Shown here one piece after another: positions 34,291-44,003 of a DNA stretch of 64,000 nucleotides. The stretch lies in contig OZ020487.1 in NCBI GenBank assembly GCA_963971405.1, positions 15,163,344-15,227,343 on the forward strand. Reading direction: 5' to 3'. Positions within the stretch are counted from its first letter, which is position 1. Each line of letters opens with the position of its first letter. The notes under the pieces were generated by a model. That model was not told the DNA's origin and did no database searches. It saw only the letters and a program-made list of their open reading frames with translations. The stretch is from Psococerastis gibbosa. Its lineage: Eukaryota; Arthropoda; Insecta; Psocodea; Psocidae. Made by a program: the position numbers and the translations under genes.

Positions 34291-34469
34291 AAAGCAGGAA
34301 TGTAAACAGATGGGTGAGTTAAAAGCGGGCATAAAAAGATGGTTGGTCAATGGGAGGTAATAATAATAAAAACTGACTATTAACATTAAAATAACAAGTA
34401 AAAATAAAATAAAAAATCAAATCAAATAAACATTATAAATAAATAACAAAAATAAATGATTAAGCCTTG

Positions 34470-34612
34470 TTTAGCAGCACTGTATGAGTCTTTTGTCCCA
34501 AATAACCGCTAGCTTGGGGATGCGGGATGTATTATTATGTAAGTTATTGTATTTTGTAAATATATGCTCCTTGTCCAGGGGATACTGGACAAGGAAAAAA
34601 AAACTTGGGGGC
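34470..34612 (+). mobile_element. LINE 3' UTR with terminal hairpin
   Basis: Downstream of the RT remnant, 'ccttgtccaggggatactgg' followed by 'acaagg' and an A9 run forms a stem of about 9 bp. Such a 3' hairpin is usual where a LINE reverse transcriptase recognises its RNA. Confidence 0.45.
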
Positions 34613-34654
34613 CCACAGGATTTTTGTATTACAATATAACTTATTTATAAATAT

Positions 34655-34700
34655 ATTCCTTCGGCGCTGGGGATTACTGGCCGAAGAAGAAAAAAAGTTA
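34655..34700 (+). mobile_element. Second LINE 3' hairpin, related
   Basis: 'ccttcggcgctggggattac' and 'tggccgaag' with an A-rich end resemble the hairpin 90 bp upstream but have a different stem sequence. Compensatory change in the stem suggests a related family's 3' end. Confidence 0.45.
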
Positions 34701-35689
34701 ATAATTTCCCTATATAACCTCGCATTTAATGTTATAAGAAAAATTAGCCATTTGGTACACCTTCATCACCCCAAAGTCGGCCAGTTTCAATTTTTTAAAT
34801 TAATTTACTAAGCATCTCTAAATGGCTGCTTTGTATTTCTATTTTAAAGATCTCCATTTTCAGTTTCTTAATGCATTGCGATTTACAAGTACAACAGACT
34901 GACTAGAACTGCTGTTACGTTAATGCTGTGGCAAAAACACGTTATAGCGTTGCTGATGATGGTGAAATAAGATGTGGACGGGGTGAGAATTGGGCAGGTG
35001 GGCGTCAGCTATAAGTTCAGTGAAGTTGCGAGAAACTTGGGTCTTTATGAGCAGGGAAAATCTTTGTGGAAGCACATTAAATTTCCGAAATGAGGTATTA
35101 TATCTTATTATATCTTACAACTCATGAACTACAAGTACAAGCTCATTTCGATGAACGCTTTCGAAAGCTTTCGTTGTGGAATTATTTGGGAAGGAGATCA
35201 ATGATGCTCAAGCGAGGTAAGAAGATTATAAAGCTTGTTTTAGTTCAAGGTAAATTTGCCAAAACAGAACAAAACATTTAAGTATTTTGGTTTCGTAATT
35301 AATGTAATTTACAAATGTTAGGGTAATAGAAGTTTGTGATAGTAGAATTTTTCGACTTTCAGATTTAACCGAAATTTCAGTTTGGGGTGTTTCTTCAAAA
35401 ACATATCCACGTGAGTTAATTTTGATGTTATGACAATGTCTGTCTCAAAACCGTGGGTATTGGCAGCTATAGGCAGGGGAGGCTGCTACCCCCCGCCCCC
35501 ATCTAGAGACACAAAATTATTTGTGGAAAAGTAGGTTCCCTTGCAATTGGGTTTCACTGTTTTGCAAGTGTTTCGTAATTTTAAGTGCATATAACCTACA
35601 ATAACCAATTTTGGCCACAACTATTACCATGATCATGGCTTCCTGTTATTGTTGCAGCTGTTTTCTTTTTGTTTGATACAGGCGAATCC
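34701..35689. other. Unannotated DNA
   Basis: No gene or repeat match seen. Confidence 0.5.
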
Positions 35690-35995
35690 AGGCTGATTGG
35701 CCGTGGTCAATTTGAAAGTGAACATACATTCGGCAACAACTGAGGTCGGCATAGTCAGTGGAACTATACTAGAATTAAAGAAAAACTTGTCTTTATTTTC
35801 TCATTGAGCTAATTTTGGGAGTCAACCCAACTATTCATCCTTTTTTAGCCTGTAAGATTGATCACGGAGGCTCTGTTCTAACTGCCCACTGAAGATGTCA
35901 ACCGCAGATGTTGGCGTAACGCTTTGAATTACTATTTCAGATCGACCACGGTCCATCAGCCAGCATTGTTCTGTTTCGTTATCTGGCATCATAAT
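35690..35995. mobile_element. Family D palindromic element, copy 2
   Basis: The left arm contains 'ggccgtggtcaatttgaaag'. The right arm contains 'ccactgaagatgtcaaccgc' and 'tcgaccacggtccatcagcc'. The arms are more diverged than in the 51.4-kb copy and are separated by about 110 bp. Confidence 0.6.
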
Positions 35996-36604
35996 ATAGT
36001 CTTAATTGGTTAATTAATAGGTTAATTGTAAGATTGTTATTCGCCCACATGGAAAAATTGGGCACTTTTTATTTCTTTCTTTTTTCGTTCAGTTTCCACT
36101 CCGCGATGCTTTCCCCTGTTTCTGATCCGGATTCATTTACAGTTAAATATAAACGTAGTGAATAGTTTCATAGAAAATGAAAAGCTCATAGGAGCCGATT
36201 TAATATTAGTGGAATTGAAGCTTACATTTCTCATTCTGCAGAATCTCGTGTTTGAAAAGGTTTTTAGCACACTGTGCCTGTGAAGAATGTAAAGCTTACA
36301 TTATTAATGCTGATTTCCATAATTCCCCTCCGTTCCGTTCTTGCTGGCAATGCTTCATTACCATTTCACCCCTTTTTAACTTTAGCTGCGATTGAAAAGA
36401 TAGAAAATTGGTGTTAATTCGTAAAGTGAGATACACGTAAGAAAATTCTTGAATTAGGAGCATAGCTTCCATAATTTTGGGTGATGCTGACAGACTAATT
36501 TTAAAAGGTGAAAACGGTGAAAAAAAATCCGGAGGTTTCAATCTTTTAACTTTTAAACTTTGATGATTTTTTTAAATATACAGTAGGTAAATTGGAAATG
36601 CTAT
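35996..36604. other. Unannotated DNA
   Basis: No gene or repeat match seen. Confidence 0.5.
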
Positions 36605-36700
36605 ACTTCGGAGAGCATGTAAAGCAGTCGGTCCCGGGCTTTTATAGTTGAATGGAAGAGAGCCATTCAAATTCAACAAAAACGTCATTATTATTATTAA
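36605..36700 (+). mobile_element. SINE1 fragment, 5'-truncated
   Basis: It begins at 'acttcggagagcatgtaaag', continues 'gcagtcggtcccgggctttt' and 'agttgaatggaagagagcc', and ends in a TTATTA tail. The tRNA-like head is missing. Confidence 0.65.
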
Positions 36701-36705
36701 AAAAA

Positions 36706-37210
36706 AAAAATTATTCGCATACAAACAATGCAATAAATGTATGCGAATAACCTCTTCAGTCGCCTCTGTAGGAAATACCTGTGTTGAGTTACGACAGGTC
36801 TCCGATCACATGGCGTGTAAAGACTCGCAGAACTGAAGTACGTTACCGCCTGGCCATCGAAGTCGAATGTGGTAGCGTGCTTGTACTTGTGCGAGTCTCT
36901 AAACACCTTGCGGTTGGAGACGTATCGTAACTCGACATGCGAATAACCTCTTCAGTCGCCTCTGCAGGTAATACCTGTGTTGAGTTACGACTGGTCTCCG
37001 ATCGCAAGATGTGTATAGACTCGCAGAACTAAAGTATGTTACAACCTGGCCATCAAAGTCGAAAGTGGTGCGTGTCGCTACACACCTTGCGCTCGGAGAC
37101 GTGTCGTAACTCGACATGCGAATAACCTCTTCAGTCGCCTTTGTAGGTAACACCTGTGTTGAGTTACGACAGGTCACCGATCGCATGATGTGTAGAGACT
37201 CGCACAAGTA
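36706..37210. repeat. SINE2 array of alternating orientation
   Basis: Reverse-oriented SINE2 segments start at 36742, 36937 and 37117, each beginning 'tgcgaataacctcttcagtc'. Between them are forward-oriented head segments ('ggtagcgtgcttgtacttgt', 'gcgtgtcgctacacaccttg'). Each forward segment ends at 'cgtaactcgaca' and runs straight into the next reverse one. The period is 195 then 180 bp. At 36708-36750 an intact inverted repeat, TTATTCGCATAC with GTATGCGAATAA, closes the left end. Confidence 0.75.
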
Positions 37211-37689
37211 TTTACTATTTCCCTTTCTGTGGGCTGGTATAATTTCTGACAACTTAGCTGTTGCCGATGATGGCATTAACTTTCTCGTGGAGAGCGAAAT
37301 TCACGCATTCGGCGTGGATTGATCATCGGGGCTCTCCAAGTATAGAGAGTGTTGAAACACGATAATGGCTGCCATTAATAGTGTCTTATATTAGTGCGGG
37401 TCGTGATCAACACTATTATCACGCATAAAGCATTTACGAGCTGCCAGGTGTTTTGTAAAATAAGTTACCTCATTAGTCATTGCCTTATATTGCATTAATC
37501 TTTTATCTACGCGGAAGACTGTGGGGGGCTGCTAAACGTAGGCCTTTCATGCGCAATATGTTGGTATTTCACGTAGTCTATTTATAAAAGTGCAATTCTA
37601 AGGCTCGGTACACATCAAATATTCTCGCAGTGGCAATTTGCCGACGTCTTTTCTATTTTTCTCAAACGCCTGCTTTCAGCATTTCGGCT
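37211..37689. other. Unannotated DNA
   Basis: No gene or repeat match seen. Confidence 0.5.
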
Positions 37690-37985
37690 TGAAGCAACCC
37701 TGTCAGCCTGGCGGGGGAAGTAAGTCTGTTTATTAACCTGAGGCACCCTAAGGGCAGACTCCTTCACCTCGGGGAGAAGGGGAGTTGACTAAAAGGGTGG
37801 ACCTCCCGATTATAGTGGATTCCGAACGACTAGGGGAACATAGTAAAGTCACACAATTAATTCGGAGGTGACCAGGGCTTAGACTGACTGGTATAGTCTC
37901 GTTCTCCTGTCAACGCTGTGTACACTACCAAGTTTGCAACAACATGGAACAAGCTCTGTTATCGTGGATTCAACTTGTTGCTTTC
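37690..37985 (+). repeat. Repeat B, copy 2
   Basis: It starts near 'gaagcaaccctgtcagcctg', as does the 53.4-kb copy, and runs to 'gtggattcaacttgttgctt'. It appears complete and abuts repeat C at about 37990. Confidence 0.8.
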
Positions 37986-37989
37986 CAAT

Positions 37990-38840
37990 TTATACGTAGT
38001 ATAAGGAAAGCTTTGTGACGGTCGAAATTTTCGATTCCGAGATTTCAACGGATATACACGTTTTAAGGTCCCAGGAACCCAAAAAAGTGGTTTTTACGAA
38101 ATGTCTGTCTGTCTGTCTGTTCGTCGATTTTCGGGCAAACTACTCAGTCGATTTTGATGAAATTCGGCACGTACGTTCACAAAAATCATACCTCGGGACA
38201 ATTGTTTTTATTTTGGGCTAACTCAATTTGGGGGGTTTTTATTTTCAAAAAACTTCGAAAAAACGTCTAAAAAAATTATTTCCCAAAAACGGCTCCAACT
38301 ATTTCTTTCAAATTTATATATATATTGTAGTCGTTACTAATGTTAACGAAATTCGGGGGGTCGCTTGCCCCTTGATAATTTGCTTCTGGGGGTAAAAAAA
38401 CAAAAATAACTAAATTGTAATGAGAAATGACTAAAAAATAATTTTTCTGCGAAATCTTCCTATCGATGATTTCTACCTTCAGGTATGTTTTAGGTGATAA
38501 ATTGAGTAACGAAACCGGACAGGTTGCTTTCCCAAAAAACTATTTGGTTTTGTACAAAAAAATGTTTTTTTGAAAAAATGATAGAAAATTCACGCTCAAA
38601 TGCATTGCGTGCCCTGCCAGTATTGCTGTGTGGTATTGTGTTGGTCTGACCTATCTAGAATTTACCTCACCACCAGTGACGTCAGGTGGACAACCCCCCC
38701 CCCCCCCCCCCGAGATATCGGAAATTTAACCATAGGAAAATAGGAAAATTATTTACCATGAAATTACTCATTTTCTCTATCTATACTAATTTTGATAAGT
38801 AGGAAAGCATGTTCGAGTAAACTCGGACCGGTTCTTCTTT
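37990..38840 (+). repeat. Repeat C, longest copy
   Basis: It begins 'acgtagtataaggaaagctt' and includes a TGTC repeat (38101-38120). Its 3' half, 38405-38838, matches the window start and its 5' half matches 17527-17927 inverted. An extra ~115 bp at about 38671-38785 starts 'accagtgacgtcaggtgga' and holds C18. No conserved open frame is apparent. Confidence 0.8.
38671..38785. mobile_element. ~115-bp insertion with C18 run inside repeat C
   Basis: The copy at 1-316 lacks this piece at the homologous site. It begins near 'ccagtgacgtcaggtgga', followed by 18 C residues. It is either a small insertion or a deletion from the other copy. Confidence 0.5.
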
Positions 38841-40495
38841 TAGGGATAGAGCTTCTTAAATGGTTGGTGCAAAACTACAGAGTCTAATTCAGAAGATTTC
38901 GATTATCTGGCTTGTCTAGGGGAAAACAGTTGCACCATTTTAAAAATGCAAATTGCAAACATATCCTTGGGCTCAAAAGAGAGAAGACGTCGGCAAATCA
39001 CGACTGCGAAAATCGTCCGTGTGTACCGGGCGTTACTATTTTAAAAATGCAAAGTGCACACTTATCCTTGGGCTCAAAAACCGCTAGTAGGCCGCCGAAA
39101 AAGCCAATTTCCCATTGCAAGGAGGAAGGGGGGGGGCAATAACAACAAACAGCAGCAGGCGGCCTCGTATATCACCTTCATCAACAATGCAGGACGTACA
39201 ACTACATTTCAGGGGAGGGGCGGCGGCGGCAGAGACAATACAAACTTGACAAAAACATGCAGAGTTGCCAACTGTACAAATTTCATTTCCCTTTCTCCGC
39301 GAACCCCGGAAATTCGAACATATTCAAATATGGCCAGCAGAGGCGAGAAGCTGTTGATTTCAAATGTTTAACTTATGGCTGGAGAATTTTCTGACGAAGG
39401 GGAGAAAATGGCATAATTTACAGTGTGGAATCTCTGTCCAGCTGGAGCGTTAATACGGCTCCAGGTCTTTTGAACCGGTAGCAGCATAAGGAATTTGCCT
39501 GGCTTTTGCATATAGAAACGTTTATGAAATACGATGACCCTGTTATTATGGGGGGAGGAAGATTTGTATGATAGCAATTTCAATTTAGAAACCTTTTTCC
39601 CGTCTCGTCTAACCTTTTATCAATGTTCAATTCGTTTTTAGTTCTGTATGCAAAAGGTTCATATTTTCACGATTTCATCTCTTCTTTACTTACTACTTTA
39701 TCCAGCGCCAACTCTTGGAAGTTCTTGCATTGCTGATTTCATCTCCTTTTATTGTTTGTCTACGCCTCGGCTGGGGCGAAAGTTTCGTGGTATTTTCATT
39801 GGAAGTTATGCCATGTTTTAGTGTAGGGTTCCTAGGTCCCCAGTGATCTGCCGAGAACCAGGCCTTAGCTAAGTTTCCCTCTGCACCGGTCACGGCTTCC
39901 GGGCAAGGAGCAAAAGCTCAAGAAGGGGTGCATTTATGGCGCAAGGAAATGCTTGAAAATAAGAATGCAGCCCAACATGCAGATCTTTTTCCAAGACCCT
40001 TTTCTCCTAAAGCGAATGATCTTGCTGAAAATGTGTATGAATAGACCCACAAGCATATTCTCCTTTTATGTTAAGTATATGCGTATGTTTCTTTTTTATG
40101 AATTCGGCAGAATTTCTTTTACTAATGTACAATCATGGAAATTAAGACAACCCTATTGGGCAATATACTCTTAAAAAATGGAGAGCCCCTGTGTCGCTTT
40201 TTAAGTCAAAGCGATCCCCCATAGAGAGGAAATAGGTAATCGGGAGGGCGGAAATGATTTAAGTTGTACGAGGGGGTTCAGTTTAGTCTAAGTGTACGGG
40301 GAGCTGTTCAGGTGTTTTTAACATCTCCACTAATGGAAGCCTCTCGTTTTGAACTTTTTACATTACACTTTTAAGTGAGGGCATAAACATTGATGGCCCT
40401 AGGGTGCCTGACCAATTTGTTCTTGTCAGTTAGATAAAAAAAGTTTGATGTTGTTATTTCTGTGGTGGAATGTAGCGGAAACTTTTGAAGTTATA
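38841..40495. other. Unannotated DNA
   Basis: A short near-duplicate, 'ccttgggctcaaaa', occurs at 38966 and 39066 with shared flanks ('ttttaaaaatgcaaa'). This indicates a ~100-bp tandem duplication. No gene seen. Confidence 0.45.
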
Positions 40496-40622
40496 TTTTA
40501 TATAGGACATTCGCTTCCCGCCATTTTTTTATTTTTAAATTTCAGTGGCCACCTGCCACGTCTCCTACGACCAGTCATTGAAAAGACTGAGTGGAAGTGA
40601 ATGTCCGAGCTCTTCTATATAG
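40496..40622. mobile_element. Family G MITE-like element, copy 1
   Basis: The left end 'tatataggacattcgcttcc' pairs with the right end, read in reverse, as 'tatatagaagagctcggaca' then 'ttcacttccac'. It is related to 59995-60168, which shares 'acttcccgcca' and the central 'ccacctgccacgtct..cagtc' block. Confidence 0.5.
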
Positions 40623-42519
40623 AACTCTAAAAGGTCTCTTGAAGAACAGTAAATTGTGAATTTGGAGTAAATCTACACGTCCTGTATAAAAGCCTAATCT
40701 GTCAGTATTTCTGATGTGAATGACGTCGCTTCTTAATTGACTCTCAATACTCTTTGTGAAAATTAACCGATATTAGATTAATTTACCTGTATGTTAAGTT
40801 TCAAACGCCAATTTTCTGTTCCTCCTTTTAAACTTCTTTACCAACTAGACTGAGCTGGTACCCCCTACTTGCTTGGCGAAGGTGGTCCCCACTGGCAGAT
40901 TTCGGCATCGACACTATTTTCAATTTTTAATGAAGCCACAGGTGGGATCAATCCTATCCACGCTCCAGAGGGGCGACGCGACGCCAGACCATTTTTTGGG
41001 GGTTGTCGGGGTTCCACAGACGATCATTCCAACTACCTACGTAATTGTATTGGAATGAGTTACCCATAATCCATGTGTAAAGCATAGGGCAGATTTTAAT
41101 TATATTTTAGAAAGACCTGGACCTCATTCTGATTGTGAAGCTCAGTTTTATCAAGTGATAAGCCTTACAATCAGGATTATCTTAATGGGAATCATGATTA
41201 TTACTATTATCTTTCTTAAATTAAATCAAAAGGATGCATCATGAGCCTGGTCAATGCCCTCCAAACGTTATTCTGGCTGGCTTTGATAAACAAAAAACTT
41301 ACCTAGTCCCAAAATTTTGGAACATCATGTTGTATCTAGACTACATATAATTTAAAACAATTAATCTCACTAAAGAAAGCTTAAAAATTTAAGAAAATTA
41401 ATTTTATAAATTTGAACGGAGTGCGAGATCTACAGTACGTCTAGGCGGCAGCAGCACCCATATTTGGAACGGTGGGGCAAAGTTTCACCCCAAATGACCG
41501 CTCCCCGCTGTATTAGAGCGGTTGGCTGTGTGGGTCCTAAGAATTGCTCCCACCATCACTGGTAAAGCCACGGAAAGAGGAATCCGAAGGTAACCGTAAT
41601 GTAATTTAATGTAGTAGCACCATTAGTTGTAAGTTAGTATGGTAGTTTGGGTTGGTAAGACTGGTAGGCCACCTGTAACGAAACCTAGATTCGCACAACT
41701 TGTTGCTCCGAATGTTATGGTCAGTATTTTATAGTATTTATATTTATTTACATTTATAATAGGAAAAAAGCATGGCGACCTCCTTCTGGTTTAATTTTTC
41801 ATAGCTCGCCCGGGAGCAATGCTGGTTGGCACCGTTAGTCACCAAACGCGGGTACGAATAACGTCCGACGACAGTGCAGGCTACAGCTATCTCTCCTGGG
41901 GTTTCCAACCCCTAACTTTCATTTACCAATGCTAACGACCAATTATCCTGCCCTCTACTGACAACATGTATCATAGTAATGACCCCTAAACCTTGCCATT
42001 ATAACACCATCATCCGAAAGTCCTTGAGCATAACGGCAGTCACGGACCGCCCATTACTTACCTACCCCCTTACTAAATGAAACCGTCCCCTTAGCAGGTA
42101 ATTTAGAAATCCTTGCAAATATTAACCACCCCCTTCCGAGGCAATAAATATCGGTTAACTGCCGTTCGGTGATCCTCTAACGGCGTCTGAACGCTTCGTA
42201 TATTGTTTTATACGGGCGTTCAGTGATGTATGGGGGTCTTGCAGGTATCACCGCCACCACTACCACCCCTTGAGCATTGTCTCTGCGAACGCCGTTCTCC
42301 TGCCGGCAACTTTTCGGGAGTCGGTGTAGAGTCGTTAAAAACTTTGGGGGGTAACTTTTCTAATAAATTTTCCGCGGTCTTTTATTTGGTTGGTATAATA
42401 GATTTCGTGGAAATCACTCAGCTGTGATTTCTAATTGATTAAAATAGGGTTATTCGAAATAGACAACGCTTTATTGAATTTTCAATTCGAATGTAGTTTT
42501 TTAATGAGGTATGAGGCAT
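40623..42519. other. Unannotated DNA, one weak tRNA-like spot
   Basis: At about 41828-41872, 'gctggttggcaccgttagtc' followed by 'cgcgggtacgaata' vaguely resembles a tRNA-derived SINE head. Otherwise nothing is supportable. Confidence 0.4.
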
Positions 42520-43030
42520 AAACATAATAGTCTCCTTAGTAACTTTGTAAAACTTGCTGTCACTCATTGTTAAAATTAACCTTGTATTGTTTTACGAATA
42601 AAATTAAATTAAAAATTCACAACCGGTTTCGGCTCACGCCATCGTCAAGTGCGATTGAAAACAGATAATACAAAAGGTATGCAAGCTAAAACAAAATAAA
42701 ACTCATTGTCAGGATAACACACAGCATCGCATAAAGCAAACAATTTCAATTGAACAATTAAACATTAACCAATGGAAGCGCCAACAAGGGGGAACTACTT
42801 AAAAAGGTTATGTCATTAAGTAATGATTTGTTTTTAAACATAGCTTCCCTAATCTCAATGGCTTCTAAATTATCAAGAAGTTTCCCCTTGTTGGCTACAT
42901 GTAAGATCTTAAAATTATTAACTTTATGCGATGCTGTGTGTTATCCTGACAATGAGTTTTATTTTGTTTTAGCTTGCATACCTTTTGTTTTATCTGTTTT
43001 CAATCGCCCTTGACGATGGCGTGAGCCATT
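42520..43030 (-). mobile_element. Family F retroposon, longest copy
   Basis: The constant end, 'acataatagtctccttagta', lies at 42520 on the left, so this copy is on the minus strand. The inverted cores lie at about 42617-42735 and 42923-43028. They contain 'caaccggtttcggctcacgc', 'aaaacaaaataaaactcatt' and 'gtcaggataacacacagcat' and their complements, around a ~190-bp unique centre. The right arm is cut within 'gacgatggcgtgagcca', where the T-run tail of a minus-strand SINE2 begins. Confidence 0.7.
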
Positions 43031-43205
43031 TTTTTTTTTTAAAGATTACTCGCATACAAACAATTTAATGAATGGATCCGAATAACCTCTTCAGTCGCCT
43101 CTGTAGGTAATACCTGTGTTGAGTTACGACAGGTCACCGATCGCATGATGTGTACTGACTTGCACAAGTACGAACAAGCTACCACTATGCCATCGATGTC
43201 CTTTT
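43027..43205 (-). mobile_element. SINE2 copy, adjoining family F
   Basis: On the minus strand the head 'gatggcatagtggtagcttg' leads to 'gtaactcaacacaggtatta', 'gaggttattcggatccattc' and 'attaaattgtttgtatgcga', then a poly(A) tail (T-run at 43029-43041 on the plus strand). The tail meets the truncated end of the family F element. Confidence 0.75.
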
Positions 43206-43772
43206 TAATGTACAATATTTCCAAGGAGACCTTATCTCAGCATGTAATCAGCATAGGGTATTCATCTACCTCATCTCCATTCAGATGCTTTTTTAAAAGC
43301 AAATTCTAGGGCGCGAATTGGAAAAATGTCACTTGGCCGCTCGGGGCAAATTGTTTCGTTATCTGTTGAACGCAGCCCCCATTGAGAAAGGGGTAAAATG
43401 CAGACGGGAAAATGGGAAAATCTGTTGCTCCGGAACTGAAAGAAAGGGGGGGAAAGGATTTTTTTACATATCCATCTCCCGGGGCCTGGTTGATGTATTT
43501 GTTTGCAGCTGGGATTTGGTTCATGATGTAGACCGCGCTATGTGAGAAAACAGCGGGAAGGAATGGAGTAAGTGGGAGAGAGGGGGGCAGAAAGGGAAGA
43601 ATGTTCTATTATATTCACCTTACGTAGATTTTTGTGTATTTTTCATACTTTGGGTGTTGTGGTTTTCGTCTATTCCCTTTTATGTGTTTACTTTACGGTT
43701 TCGCTTACAACTTAGAATAGTACTATTGTGTTACATACTATATAGAGTAATACAATATTAAATAAATAAAAT
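43206..43772. other. Unannotated DNA
   Basis: No gene or repeat match seen. Confidence 0.5.
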
Positions 43773-44003
43773 AAATATATATTGACTTTTTTGTTCTATT
43801 ACAAATCCAACCTAGCGGGCTTTGCTGTAGCCATCCAGTCAACTAGAAAAGCCCGGAACCGCCTGCTTTACATGCCCTCCGAAGCATGACAAGACAATGT
43901 AGCAAGTGTGGGGCTCGAACCAACATCCTTTTGGGTGAAAGTAGGAGCCTGTACCACTACCTACTCTGCTGCATGTCCTGATATTAGCAATGTTCATAGG
44001 CCA
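43773..44003 (-). mobile_element. SINE1 copy, near full length
   Basis: On the minus strand it reads 'gctaatatcaggacatgcag', an A-box-like 'taggtagtggtac', the B box 'ttggttcgagccccac', the body 'gcttcggagggcatgtaaag' and 'gcaggcggttccgggc', and a TATTTATTTT-type tail. It is the clearest SINE1 head in the window. Confidence 0.85.

Noticed and set aside
36706..37210. Possible CRISPR-like array because of regular 180-195 bp spacing
   Set aside because: The units are whole SINE2 segments of alternating orientation with no unique spacers, in a eukaryotic repeat context.
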